The notes under the pieces are model-generated. The model was given only the letters and a program-made list of their open reading frames with translations, was not told where the DNA came from and did not search any database. A program made the translations under genes and the position numbers. 64,000 nt of DNA from contig VXIS01000067.1 in the NCBI GenBank assembly GCA_008704415.1, positions 62,001 to 126,000 of the forward strand. The letters are read 5' to 3'. Position 1 is the first letter of the stretch; every line of letters begins with the position of its first letter. Source of the stretch: Sphaerosporella brunnea (lineage: Eukaryota > Ascomycota > Pezizomycetes > Pezizales > Pyronemataceae). Shown in pieces: positions 11,179 through 23,000 of the stretch.

Positions 11179-11186
11179 GTTTTATC

Positions 11187-11819
11187 GATCCGCCCGGTTG
11201 TTGTTGAGAAACAAGGCGCAGATCTGTCGCACGTCTACCTGTGATGCAATCGGTCGGCACCCGGCCATCTTATCACCCCCGTTCCCCGACTGCAACATAG
11301 GTACTCCTCCCGGATATGCTCCCACGAATGAGAACCCGCAGAGCCCTCATCTCCATCGTTGCAGCGGTCCATATCTCGAAACCGTTGTTATACCAGTCAC
11401 AAAATCTCGCAAAGATAACTATGTATGATTACTTTTTTAGTTCCGGGATTTTTATCATCGTCTGATGCAGGGTGTTGGAGTTGTTATTGAAAATCAATAT
11501 CTGGGTGCCTGGTTAGCCTGGTTAAGTCCAGTTTGCGCGTCAGGATTGAACACTTTGTCGGCGTACAATTCCGGGAGTCTCGGCGTCCATCATGTGTGCA
11601 GTCATGCCCATGTCGTTGCGCAGTGGCAAATTGGTATCTGCAGTCCTTCATTATCAGATTCCCAGCAATTTCCAATTCACGATGAGCTGGTCCATACGCT
11701 GGGGCTCGCCCTCGTCCGGATGCTCTTGGCCAACACCATGGGCACGCCCGACCCTCGATCTGCACGGTCTCGCTCCGACCGGCCTGATCCTGGCTACTGA
11801 ACGCGGGATGTGTCGCCCT
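11187..11819. other. Unassigned region
   Basis: Flank of the hAT element. It shows only short open frames (such as 11465-11800) and no recognised motif. Confidence 0.4.
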
Positions 11820-11957
11820 ATAACAAAAGGCCCGTGCAAAAGCTCGGCTCGTCAAGTAACAGGCTTCCGCAGGCTCGGCCCGTTGAAGTGTCAGGCTTCG
11901 CTCCGCTCTGCTGGGGCTCGAGCCTGTAGCTCGATCCCTCGGCGTATTGCCATCACT
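11820..11957. repeat. Terminus of a GCTCGAGCC-type hAT element
   Basis: It contains several imperfect subterminal motifs (AGCTCGGCTCG, CAGGCTCGGCCCG, GGGGCTCGAGCCTG) and ends GTATTGCCATCACTCA. The inverse complement of that end, GAGTGATGGCAATA, is close to the outer ends of the hAT copies at 39530 (TAGTCATGGACATA) and 63369 (TAGTGATGGACATA). No second end or TSD was found, so this is a solitary terminus. Confidence 0.55.
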
Positions 11958-12244
11958 CATCAAAGACGCTAGCTTGGAGCGCCAAATACTTCCATCAGCA
12001 TCTGTCGCTCACAATACCTGATGGCATAAGTGACTTCTTCAAGTTCGGATATCATCGGCGATATATTTCTCCCCCGTGTAGCACCTGAGCTAGCCATAGG
12101 CAAAGCGAGTAACGACAACCTACATACAGAGAAAATGGGATTGCCAGTGCGCTTGGCCGTGCCGCCATAACCCGTGCCGGGTTTCATGAGATATCCGATG
12201 ATGTGTGGGCTCTTTGCACATTTGATTTGACAATACACGGTGCA

Positions 12245-12370
12245 GTGCTGCACACGAGACCGGGAGACGAGACTGACAATGATCGAGACCGCTCGAGAAT
12301 TGCGAGACTGACCGAGAATGACGGCGGCCTCGCGAGACCAGGCGAGATCCCGCGACAATCTCTCGGGGGC
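12245..12370 (+). repeat. GAGAC-rich subterminal cluster, left
   Basis: Short motifs of the type CGAGAC and CGAGAA recur at about 10-bp spacing. A matching cluster lies at 13133-13272; both flank the hAT coding remnant at 12470-13046, as expected for transposase-binding subterminal repeats. Both clusters carry the motif on the same strand, which is unusual for a simple inverted arrangement. Confidence 0.5.
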
Positions 12371-12469
12371 GGAAGAGCTTCCAGTCTGCATCGTAAACTG
12401 GCCGGACGGGTTATGCCCGCTGGTGCACCTAGATGGGCCAGCAACATTCGGTCGTTGCCAGTGCATAGT

Positions 12470-13046
12470 GATTCGGTGGAACGCCCTGCTTCCACCATCC
12501 GCGCCACGTGTTGAGGGCCTGAAGAGTCTCCGCGGCCATGCGAGCTCGATGGCGGTCTTGAGCGTTCCCGCCAGCTGAGAACAGCCCTTTCGCCGGCGCT
12601 GTGGATGCTAAACCACAGCGTCAGCATCGCCATCATTGCAAGTCGAGGAAACATGACGCGGCCTGCCTCTGCCCACAATAAAAGTGCGTTAGAGCTATAC
12701 CGCGTTTGCCACTCAGCGGTCGACATGGAAGGCATCTGCCGGTAACGTTCAAGTTCATCGGGTGGTGTCTGGTGTTGCTGTTGGTGGGCGCTCATTTCGA
12801 TGTCCCGAAGGAAAGGATTTGGAGGAACCCGGCCCCCTGCGGTTGCCAGTTGTTCTCAACGTAAGTCATCTTAATCTGGGGGTCCAAAAGCAAACGAACA
12901 TAATATACCGGCTGGGTCATAACTCGATAGTCCCGGGCCACAGTTCCAACCACTATGCACTGCTGCCCACTTCCAGGCTTATCGCCGCCATCATTGGAGA
13001 CTTTGAGATGGGTCAATCTGATCTCCGTGTTTGCTTCGCTCGTCAT
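12470..13046 (-). pseudogene. hAT transposase, C-terminal half, frameshifted
   Basis: Read on the minus strand, the order of blocks is that of an Ac-like transposase: LLLDPQIKMTYVENNW (the conserved LDPRxK segment) at about 12845-12890; then DELERYRQMP and an aromatic-rich block ending MFPRLAMMAMLTLW and SAGERA (the dimerisation core LxxYLxxP ... FPxLAxxAxxxLxxPxxSAxxER) at about 12570-12795; then, in another frame, a C-terminal helix ETLQALNTWRGWWKQG near 12480-12530. At least two frameshifts separate the blocks and the catalytic N-terminal part is missing. The GAGAC-rich clusters on both sides probably mark the element ends. Confidence 0.75.
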
Positions 13047-13132
13047 TCGCTTACTGACGTGATTGCTCCAGTATCCCGCCCTTCACGACCCGACCTAAGC
13101 CTCCCCAAATAACAGCGGCACCATGGCAGCCT

Positions 13133-13272
13133 GAACGTTGGCGAGACAACCGAGCACTCGCGAGAATGAAGAGACCGAACGAGAACCGTCGAGACTGCCA
13201 CGAGACCGGCGAGACATTTCGAAGCTGCACGACTCTCACGAGACCGACACGCTCAGCGAGAATTCTCGACTC
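13133..13272 (+). repeat. GAGAC-rich subterminal cluster, right
   Basis: It has the same motif class as 12245-12370 (GGCGAGACAACCGAG, CACGAGACCGGCGAGAC). No TIR could be paired between the two clusters. Confidence 0.5.
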
Positions 13273-14246
13273 ATGTACTAGGGTACAAGGGTAATTCGGG
13301 TGCCGTTACACACATGCAAAGAGCACCCGACTTCTTTCCTCCATACAACCAAACAATGCCAAGACCTTTGTCGTTCACGAAGAAGTCACTATTTTTTCTT
13401 CAAAACACTCAAAAAGGCTCCAGGGAGGCCTACAATGCCACCCCCAGCTTCACAAAGTTCTAGCAGCGATCGGTGAGTTGGGACAGCCGTGGTCATCAAG
13501 CGCTGGGTATTGAGACCTCTGGTGAAGAGTAAGATTGAATCTACTTCAACGTGATTCGACCTCAGCTATGTGAATGGTTGTAACAGGCCCAATAGCTTCC
13601 AGGATCGCACAGAAAAACACGATCAAACCACCGACAACACAACTTCGACGTCGCACGGATATTCTCGTCGGAAAATAAGCAGCACGCAAGTGCAGAAACA
13701 GTGGAATGGAAAACGTAGGGGTATAGAGCGCATCTGCCTTAGGTGCTTAACGTTTGTTTTGCTCTGAGTTCGGACGCGGGGATACCGGCATTGATTGTGG
13801 TCGTCCATCTCCGACGACCAGCTGCCTGCACCATACAGTTCCTTCAACAAAAATTCTGGACCGGGTTGAATAGTCCCGCATAGCCTTATCCGCGGCGTAG
13901 CCTCCCTCATGGAAGACAGATTGTTCAGAATGAGGGTTGAATGACAGCTGAGCAACGCCATGTCCATTCGGACAGGCCTAACGCAGGGATTGCTTATTTC
14001 GACGATTCTGTTCGCCATATACCTCTGCAGACGCTTCCCCGGAGTCGAATCCCAGCTTAACTCGACAAACGACTCAACGTGGCAGTGCTGTCGTTGAAAT
14101 GCAACAAGGACGCGGAGCGGTGGCACAGAGTCGTTTTAGACAGCAAGCTCACCCTGATGCATCACCATAACGTCCGCATGGGGTAGGCTCGGACAGGAGA
14201 GGACTTTGTCTGGAAAGTTTGGACTGGCTCCGAAAAGCGTCCAACG
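13273..14246. other. Unassigned region
   Basis: A minus-strand open frame of 167 codons (13623-14126) shows no known motif, and the sequence ahead of it is AT-rich with no clear gene signal. Confidence 0.4.
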
Positions 14247-14254
14247 GACATAGG

Positions 14255-15430
14255 TAGTGCTGTGCACGGATCGGGGCGCCCCGACGGTGCACGGGGGGCG
14301 GCGACCACCTCTACGGACCCCTATCCACCCCGCCACGCCCCGGCCGCCCCGTCGACAAACCGGCCACCCGTCGCTGTCCCGGCCACCTCGTCGGAAACTC
14401 GGCCACCCCGTATATTAAGATTGTTTGCGGCTGGATCCGCAAGTCAAGAAATCATATGTTGAGCATAACTGGGAGCCTGATTGGGTACCAGCTGCGGAGG
14501 ATGCCTTGCACCAAGCGTGGGATCGGTATCAACATATAGAGCTCCCTCCGCCTTCAAACACCCGGCCTTCCCAACATCACACCGAACGAAACTGCTCTAT
14601 GCATTCAAACCCAATTCGCGAGGAGATTGAGCAACAGGCTCACGCTGCAATACCAGTGGACGAACCTGAACAGTATTGAGAGTTGCCTCCAATGTCAGCG
14701 GAGCTATGGTGCAGCCGCTTTGAGTCGAATATCCTTCTCTGGTGGTGTGAGAGCGGCCAGTAGTTGTTTCCACGCCTTGTTTTGATGGCGGAAGACTATT
14801 TCTCAGCGCAAGGTTTAAGATCGTTGCCACTGGTTTCCACTTAAAGCCTATACTAGGCACGCTCCAGGCCCACGTCAGGCAGTAATGTCTCATTCAATGC
14901 TTCAGCTACCTGTCACAGTTCGTGCTTTGTGGAAACCGTGTGGCTTGGGCTTTAATTCAGTGTTGCAAACGTACCGCTAGTACTTGGAGAGAGGGGAACA
15001 CCAGTCTTGGAGGAGGAGTAGATTTGGAACCGGACATTTGGCCCGCAAAAGTCTATATTGTATTGTTTTGTAACCGTTTAGTCCTCCAAAATGTATCTAT
15101 GTTCTAGGCATTCTATACGTGTCTACCTTCTTGCCTCTTGTAAGAGTTGATGGACGTTGTCGGCGAAACATTATACTGGGTGTCTACCGGAGACGCCGTG
15201 TTCTTGAATTCCCCTGTCAGTCACCTTGTGTGCCAACTGGACTGCTAGTGTACCGGCCACCATTGCGCCACATACATCAGTCTCACCTCGCCAGCGCCCC
15301 ACGATTCCCCGTCGCACCCCGATACACCCCGCCCAACCCCAATCACCCCGTCGTGCCCCGGGGCACACCAACCTACCCCGGCCTACCCCGCCCGCCCGCG
15401 CCCCGGCCCGTCGCCCCGTGCACAGCACGA
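14255..15430 (+). mobile_element. hAT element with C-rich subterminal arrays and near-perfect TSD
   Basis: The left end TAGTGCTGTGCACGG pairs with the right end CCGTGCACAGCACGA (inverse complement TCGTGCTGTGCACGG; 14 of 15 match). The flanks are GACATAGG (14247-14254) and GACACAGG (15431-15438), an 8-bp target duplication with one difference. Inside each end is a C-rich array (14280-14412 and 15275-15420) with CCCC tracts every 5-9 bp, for example CCACCCCGTCG-like units. A transposase fragment (14425-14679) remains. At 1176 bp it is an internally deleted copy. It lies immediately beside the LINE remnant that starts near 15490. Confidence 0.8.
14425..14679 (+). pseudogene. hAT transposase fragment (LDPxxK block)
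   Basis: It starts with RLDPQVKKSYVEHNWEPDW and continues into AWDRYQHIELPPP, matching the hAT segment (LDPRxKxxY...W followed by a Tyr-rich helix) just before the dimerisation domain. The rest of the enzyme is absent. Its relative at 12.85 kb (LDPQIKMTYVENNW) belongs to a similar but not identical family. Confidence 0.75.
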
Positions 15431-15489
15431 GACACAGGTCTCCGCTATACATGCAGTGGCCTTACACGGCGCGCAATTGTGTTAGGACG

Positions 15490-16490
15490 GTAACCAGAAG
15501 GGCCGACAGCATGAGATACATAAACTGTTCAACCGGCAGACAAGGGCTATGCTGGGAGTACTACAGACCACCGCATTAGGCGCCCTCCTATGTAGAGGCG
15601 TCGTCACCGACGCCGGCAGAGTGCTTGCACTCCGAAAACGGACGCTGGCAGCTAGGCTCCTGGCAACCTTCACTGGCCACGCAGCTGGTCACCGCATACG
15701 TGCGGCGGACGCACCACCACAACCTGAGGGCAGAGTCACATTGGCACGGGCGCTCCTGCCCTTCGTGAGCCACAATGCCTTTGACACCACGACGCCAACG
15801 CCAAAGGCAACACGCCTGATGAGCATATTGGCAGCTTCAGTCCCAGGCCAGCTCAGTTGAGACAGTCACGGCCAGTGCCGCCAGGCCACTGGGAGCAGTG
15901 ATCATCTCGGAAACGGAGGCAGCGATCGCTTTCGCCGCCATGCATCAACAACGTACCAAAGACGCGATGGCCGTCTACTCAAACGGCTCGCGGCTAGGCG
16001 ACTGCCACTGAGGATACGCAGCCGTGACACAGGTCAACACCGAACTGAATAGTTGGTGGCACACGTCCGCATATATCCGCGACAACAAAGAGGCGTACGA
16101 CGCAGAACTGTTCGGTGTTGCTGCCTGCCTGGTGATGGCACTCACGAATGTCATGGTCCGGCATGCGTCCGCATGTTTACTGATACACAGTCAGCGGTGG
16201 AACGCCTACAACACGGCACGTCTGGACCGGGGCAGTGGCTGCTACCCTCCATCGCCTGTCCGGAAGCCAACATGAGAACCCAAACATGATCAGTGGGGTA
16301 CCACTCGGTGCCGGGCTATCTAGCCGTGCTGGGCAACGAACTGCCACACCAGACAGCAAAGGAGGCAGCAAGCGGACGCATCAAACCGAGGACTGCCCGT
16401 CACCGCTGCTTGCTACCTTGTACGAAATACTCCGTCAATTCACGGCACGGCATTATCCAATCACGTGGTCAGCCTCGCTCAGCTCAGTTT
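15490..16490 (+). pseudogene. Non-LTR retrotransposon (LINE) fragment: RT end and RNase H
   Basis: The first part reads FNRQTRAMLGVLQTTALGALL, the post-RT block common in fungal LINEs (RxIxGxFxTTPxxAL), followed by a leucine- and Arg-rich segment. From about 15970 comes an RNase H domain: VYSNGSRLGDC (first catalytic Asp replaced by Asn), RDNKEAYDAELFGVAACL (containing the catalytic Glu), FTDTQSAVERL, and near 16330 a segment with GYLAVLGNEL and TAKEAAS, the end of the domain. Stops and frameshifts separate the pieces. Related fragments lie at 34470-35010 and 43500-44110. Confidence 0.75.
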
Positions 16491-17430
16491 GATAATTCGG
16501 ATGCATCACTTTGTACAGTACATGGTGATTCCGCAGAGCCCATCAATCGGTGCATGGATATTCAGTTCCGGCTGCCCAAATCTGCTGTTTTGCAGCAATT
16601 CACCGTTTCAGGGCACGCATTGCGATGCACCGGTGGTACTTTCCCCCGAAAGCTCACGACTGTTCAGCTGGCTGCGGCGCCGTTATAAAACGAACAGCGG
16701 AAAAAAGGTGTCGCAGAACTGATGACGTGGTAAGTCGTCTCCTGTTTCCCGTGATCTGTCCGCCGGGATTTAGATCCAACGCTCCTCGTGGCAGATCTGC
16801 ATCTCAATCTACGGGTGAAATTCACGCATGGGGCGGAGTAGCTAATCATTGTGTATCAATCAGTTGACATTGCACTATTTGTACTCCGGATGGACAACCA
16901 GCACGGCATTTATCTAGAATTACAGAAACTACGCTTCGGATTGATCGAACATAGTCGCCACTCATTTATAGCTCGCTCACGAGTTCATGTCCTGCGTTCC
17001 CCACCAACACCAACACCAGCCTGCTCCCATTCCTGATATCCATCTGCCACGCCATGAGATGAGCCCGCTTCGTGCTCCGGCGTCTTGCACCAGTTGATGG
17101 TGCCGTAGGGTACCTCGTCGCATTTCTGCGTCTCCACATACGCCATCTTGATGAGGTCGATAATGGCTAGCCGTTCATACCACTGCTCACCGGCGCGTTC
17201 CCAAAACGCGCGCCTGTACGCGTCGACCATGGTCTTGAGGTGCCCGAAAGCCTGTCCCAGTTCGTCTGAGTGGTGCTCGGACGGGTGTTTCATCGCCGAA
17301 GGGTGCTTCGGAGAGAGATGGGCAGTTGGACTGCGAGCTAGTGGGTTGGAGCACCGCCGAGTGTCTGGACGGAGGCCAGGGGCGAAGATTCAGCTATAGT
17401 GCCGGAGGTGGAGCGGGTGGAGTTCCTTTT
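16491..17430. other. Unassigned, upstream of the DIRS element
   Basis: A minus-strand open frame of 102 codons (16985-17293) contains ERLAIIDLIKMAYVETQ and no recognisable domain. The right part leads into the DIRS promoter. Confidence 0.4.
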
Positions 17431-17437
17431 GGCTGGC

Positions 17438-17443
17438 TATAAA
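17438..17443 (+). promoter_or_regulatory. TATA box of the DIRS-type element
   Basis: TATAAA lies 130 bp before the gag ATG at 17568, and a long CT-rich tract (about 17450-17550) separates them, a common fungal core promoter layout. It likely drives the retrotransposon. Confidence 0.5.
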
Positions 17444-17567
17444 GGAACCCCTTTCCGCGCCTCGAGGCCCTCCAGACCTCCAACACCTCGTCTTCACATC
17501 GCTTTTTCTTTTTTCGCTTTTCTTTTGCTTTCCATCCAGCCATTTCCTCCGCTCGATAACCAGAACG

Positions 17568-19238
17568 ATGGTCCGCACTCGCGCAACCCCAGCCCCTCCA
17601 GCCAATCAGACCATCACCGCCGCTCATGATGAAGACAAGGTAGATTACGGTGATGATGCCGACCTCACTGATGTCGCCGAGCTCGAGCGTCAGCTCGCAG
17701 GCACCGCATATGAGCCAACCTCAGGTCAGCCACCGGGGGCCAGCACCCAGGTTCCTGCCACTCCTCATGAGCCCGCCCTGACCTCCGCTCCGGCCGCCGT
17801 TCCAGCTCCCACCAGCGCCAGCGACAATGCCATCGTCACCGTACCGATGGCATTCCTCAACAAGATGACCGATACCATGAGCGCCCTCACTGCGCACCTC
17901 ACTACGCTCCAGGGGCCTCACAGCGCTCAACCCGCACAAGGTACAGCCTCACCCCCTTCCCCTCAGGCTCCTGAGAACCCGCGGGTTCAGACCATCCGCA
18001 CCCGCTGGCCAGCAGTGGACCCGGTTCACTTGCAGGAAATACTCAAACACCGGTTCAAGGTGGAGAACCTATTGAAACTCAATGCTTCTTTTGTCTATAC
18101 TCCGGACCGCCGTCTGGAGAATATCACCCTGGGCTCCTTCCAGACACAGACAACCTCGCGCAATGTGGAGATTGAAGAATACCAGGGGATAACCCAACTC
18201 CTGAAGACACTTCCCGTCTATGCGGATATCCTCCGTGAGTTTACCCCGCTGGGAATCCGGGATGAGCTAAGTTCGGCTCTCCTTAGATATATGCACTATC
18301 TTTTGGATTTGAACGAACGCTGCACATGGCCTTCCGTACGTCTTTACCACTTCTCCTTTCACAGGAGGAGGACGCTGCAGGGTGTCTTTGATTATGAGGG
18401 ATGGAGTAAGTTTAGCGACCCTGAACTCAACCATCTTCATGTGTCTCGTGGTGCCGCTCAGGTGAGCAACTTGAAGCGCCCCAGCGACGGCTCAACATTC
18501 GGCCCGCCGGCCAAGCAGACTGCAAGAGCTGCTGCTCCCACTGGCACAGAGTTAGCTGCCCTGTCACCGCAGCGAATTCCTGGCGCCTGCCGGCGTAACA
18601 ACCGTGGATGGTGCGCTGCTGGGACAAAGTGCATATACAAGCACATGTGATGGACCTGTGGAGAAGGTACCCACACCGGTTCGGGATGCCCGCAGGCCCA
18701 GCAATAGGAATTAAGGGGCGCCGTGGAGAATAGACGAGCGGGAGAATTTTCGACAAATTTGTACAGTAGTAGCAGCCAATCAATCAAAGGACCACCGCCT
18801 GTGGCCCGCGACAATAGCTCTTCTGTACACATACCTTACCCGCTTGTGAACACTTCCTCGTCCCCCCTGCTGAACCCAGGACCCCTCCGCCCTGCTGCAT
18901 GGTCTAAATGGCTCTCAAAACATCCCGACCGCCGCTATGCACAGACACTAGCAGAAACCATTGTCCATGGTGCAAGGATCAGATATACGGGTCCCAACCA
19001 GACTATCATCGGCCGCAATCTCGCTTCTGCAAATGAGTCACCTTCAATCCTGTCTGCCAACATCTCTACGCAATTTAACAATGGTCAATTAGGCAAACAC
19101 ACTGCCCTTCCGCCGAAGTTTATCTCTTCCCCGCTGGGTTTTGTCCCCAAGTCTGACGGTACTTGGCGGCGAATACACAACCTATCGTACCCAGTGGGTA
19201 ACTCTGTGAATGACCACATCCCGCAGGAGTGGGGTACC
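17568..19238 (+). pseudogene. DIRS gag joined to the N-terminal part of the reverse transcriptase
   Basis: From ATG 17568 the frame stays the same through 19238 with stops only at 18648 (TGA) and 18705 (TAG), so gag and RT were probably one reading frame. Residues 1-130 are Pro/Ala/Thr-rich; 150-310 form the gag core with RTRWPAVDPVHLQEILKHRF and a helical region; the end carries a Cys/His motif (CRRNNRGWCAAG, then WTCGEGTHTGSGC) in which the TGA replaces one position. After the TAG the RT begins, with PPKFISSPLGFVPKSDG, the DIRS/Ngaro RT block 1 (SPLxxVPKxxGxxRxIhdLSxPxGxSVND). It is cut after a Thr codon at 19238 by the insertion at 19239. Confidence 0.85.
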
Positions 19239-19756
19239 TGTGAGCCTTTTCCTTATATCTTGATTCAAGGCTGAGAGTGGGTTATCCTTTAGCTTAATAG
19301 AACAGCCAGGAAGTCTCGATTATCACAATGTAATAATCTTAAGGGGTTCTCTTTAATTTCTGGAAAGACAACAGAGAAGAGGATCTGTGTCTTTGAGGAG
19401 GCTTGGTTGCTTTTCGTTCGTCTTGGTTTCGAAGCTGATGATTCTGGAGATCTGGAGGAGTTGTGTGGGCAGGAACGGCCCTCTTTATAGTAGAACCCGC
19501 TCTTCTTTAATTGTCGAGCGGAAGGTCAGTGGGAATCCCTTTGACCCTGAATAATAGTGGGGCAAATCCTATCGTCTGCTGAGGGTGTGCTTCGTACGTG
19601 GACAGAGAAATCTTTCATGCATGAGGCACGCAATCTTTCCCCGCTCGTGAGTCTTTTTCTGCAATCAGTGCGTCGTCATATCTATATTGCAGGACGCTGG
19701 CATGATTGTCAGCATGCCCTACGGCTTGCTTTGATTGTGCCCCCTTGCGAGACTAG

Positions 19757-20037
19757 TGTAACGGGACAGGCGCGAGGAAACGTCCAAGGTACGTAGCTTT
19801 CGAGGCAAGGACCGGAGGCAGGAGGACAAGGACAAGAGGCAGAAGAAGACGAGACAAGACAAGGTGGTTCAAGGTTACTAGGTTCGCTAGTATACAAGAC
19901 GTTCGGTAAAGAAGAGAAGAAGAAAAGAAACAAAAACAATTGAAACCTCGCTATTTATGCTTTCCCGTCACGTGACCGCGCGTCACGTGACACCCTAACC
20001 CTAGCGCCGAGCCACCCCTTAACCTTGAGCCGTGACA
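19757..20037 (-). repeat. Chromovirus 3' LTR
   Basis: 281 bp, TG...CA ends on the plus strand (TGTAACGGGACAGG to GAGCCGTGACA). It contains two CACGTGAC palindromes and a telomere-like CCCTAACCCTA near one end. It is the 3' LTR because the genes run on the minus strand. Confidence 0.93.
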
Positions 20038-20072
20038 GTATCCCCCTCTTATGGCTGAGCTCCGACGAAGCT

Positions 20073-23000
20073 TCATCTGTCATCTGGGAGTGGTCCGGGC
20101 TTGTGTGGGTAAAATTCGTGGAAGCGGTCAATAGCTTCAAGGCCATTGATTCCTTCCACCGCCTCCCATTCCGGTGGGTCGTAGCCGGTCCACTTTACCA
20201 GATATTTGAGGCGTCCCCTTACCAAGCGGAAATCCAGAATGGCATCGACGGACCATTCTTTTTCGCCATCGACAACAACAGGGAGAGGGGGTGGAATGAT
20301 CTGTCCAGGGAGGGGGTCGGAAGATGCCGGGTTTAGGAGCGAGACTGGAAAGGTGCGATGGTTCTTCATGGTGTTGGGGATGTCCAATTCATAGGCATGG
20401 GTACCGACGGCTCGAACCACTCGGTAAGGACCCAGGTGCTTGTTTTCGAGTTTCCTAGATGGTCGTTCCGTGCGCAAGTTCCTAGAGTCCAGCCAGACGA
20501 TGTCGTTCTCTTTGAACACAGGGGCGGGGGCTCGGGACCGATCAGCGGCTTCAGTATTTCTGACTTGGGCGTACTTCATCTCGGCTCGTAGAACGTCGTG
20601 GATGTGTGACATCCGCTCGGCCACCAGCTGAGCGTGGACCTGTTTGGGGTTGTCGGTCCGAATGTCTATCTCAAAGGAGCACTTAGGGTTACGGCCATAG
20701 ACGGCGAAGAAAGGAGACAGTGACGTAGTCTCGGAAGCCTGGTTATTGGCTGCGAATTCGGCCAGGGGGAGATACTTCTTTCAATTGTTCTGCAGGTATG
20801 ATATGTAGGCGCCGAGATACTGCTCCGTGACGGCATTGATCCGTTCTGTCTGACCATCGGTCTGCGGGTGGAAGGCGGTGCTTGGAGCAGTCTCAATCCC
20901 AAGACAGGAAGAAAGGTGTTTCCAGAAGTTAGCAACGAATTGGGGGCCTCGGTCGGAAATGAGAACGTCGGGGAGGCCATGGTGCTTGAAGACGTTTTCA
21001 ATAAATAGCTGAGCGAATCCTTCTGCGTCGATGGTTGTAAGACAGGGAATCAGGTGGCGTTGTTTTGTTAGTCGGCAGACTACTGCGCAGATTGCGTCGT
21101 AGCCTTCCAAGACAGGAAGTCCAGTGACGAAATCGACGGAGACACTTTGCCAAGGATGGTGCGGGACAGGAAGAGGCTTCAGAGTCCCGAACGGTGCGTG
21201 TCTTGTTGCTTTCGTCCGTCGGCAGGTATGACAATTGCTTACGAATCTCTCAACGTCATGTCGCATACTTGTCCAGTAGTAGCGTTGGGATAGGAGTTCC
21301 AAGGTCTTTGCACGTCCCGGGTGTCCCATGGTCGGAGGGTCGTGGTGGTCTTGAATGAGTCCGAGCTGAAGGGGGGCGTAATCTGGGACGTAGAAGCATC
21401 CGCGGTACATTAGCCTCCCTTGGTGCTCAGAGCAGTCGGCAAGTGAAATGTCTTTGGAGATTCGGGTGCCTTTTGCCAGCATCTCTAGGACTCGTTGCGG
21501 GAAAGGATCCGCTTCGTACCCTTTGTCAAACAGGGTTTCCAGGGAGGACGGCCCGGTGCTGGGTGGGTTTTCCGCCATCAAACGTAGATTGTCGGGCAGG
21601 TTCTGCGGTTTCAGGACTGCCTGTTGGTTGGCCAAAAGTCGTTCATCCCCCTCTTTAGGGAGATCTCCAGACCTCCTAGTGAGGGCGTCGGGTTTCCCAC
21701 CAGCGACACCGGGTCGATAGACTATCTTGAAGTTGAAGCGAGACAGGAATTCGGACCAGCGGGCCTGGCGACGGTTGAGCAGTTTCGTTGTCATGAAATA
21801 TTCCAGGTTCTTGTGATCGGTGAGAACCTGGACGGGGAACGCAGAGCCTTCAAGGTGGGGACGCCATTCCTCGAAGCATCGAACGATAGCTATTAACTTC
21901 TTGTCGTAGATCTCATAGTTGCATTCGGCAGGGGAGTGTTTCTTGGAAAAGAAGGCGACGGGGTGGAGGGTTCCCTCATCGTCATACTGGGAGAGGACAG
22001 CGGCTGAGACGTAGTCTGATGCATCGGTTTCGACAACAACTTCACAATCATAGTCGAAGTGTCGGAGAATCGGGGCGGTTGGAAAAGCCTTTTTGAGGGT
22101 ATCGAACGCGTTTTGCTGCGCGGTACCCCACACAAAGGGCACGGGTTGGCCATTGTCTTTCTTGGTCAGCGAGGTGAGCGGGGCAACCACCTTTGAATAG
22201 TCGCGAATGAACCGGCGATAGAAGTTCGCAAATCCTAAGAATTCCTGAACGTCCTTGAGGTTGGATGGTGGTTCCCATTCCATGATCGTTTGGACTTTGC
22301 TGGGGTCCATCTTGATGCCGTTGCGTCCGACCAGTAAGCCCAGGTACTTGACCTCCATCTGATAGAACTTGCATTTCTCCGGCTTGAGGTGGAGCCCATC
22401 GAGGATCTGCTTGATATGCTCGCGGTGTTCTTCGATGGTCTCTGAATAGATCAAGATGTCGTCGAGGTAGGCCGTACAAAAGCGGTCGAGGAACGGTCGA
22501 AGTACGTCGTTGATGAAGGCTTGGAAGTCGGCAGGGGCATTTGTGAGTCCGAAAGGCATCACCAGGGATTCGAAAAGCCCGTAGTGGGTTCTGAAGGCGG
22601 TCTTCCATTCTTCCCCTTCAGCCATGCGGACCAGGTTGTAGGCTCCTCGGATGTCCAACGTCGTGAAGTATTTTGCCTTGGAGAGCTGAATCAGTGTCTC
22701 CTGGATCAGAAGTAACGGGTTCCTGTTCTTGATAGTTCCTTCTTTCAGGCCTCGGTAGTCAACACACAGCCGTAGAGACCCGTCTGCTTTCTTGACGAAC
22801 AGGATAGGCGACGCGGCTGGCGAGGATGAGCGGCGGATAAATTCCTTTTCCAAGTTTTCTTCGAGCCAGGCCTTGAGGGCTTCCAGCTCCTCTCGGGAGA
22901 GGGAATACAGAGGGCCAAATGGGGGAACGAAGCCCTCTCTCAAAGGAATCTTATGGTCATATGGTCGATGCGGCAGTAGTCTATTTGCAATTGCCTCCTT

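Noticed and set aside
14280..14412. CRISPR-like or satellite array
   Set aside because: The C-tract units are irregular in length and occur at both ends of a hAT with TIRs, so they are subterminal repeats.
16985..17293. Gene divergent from the DIRS promoter
   Set aside because: 102 codons without motif and no second supporting exon; left as unassigned.
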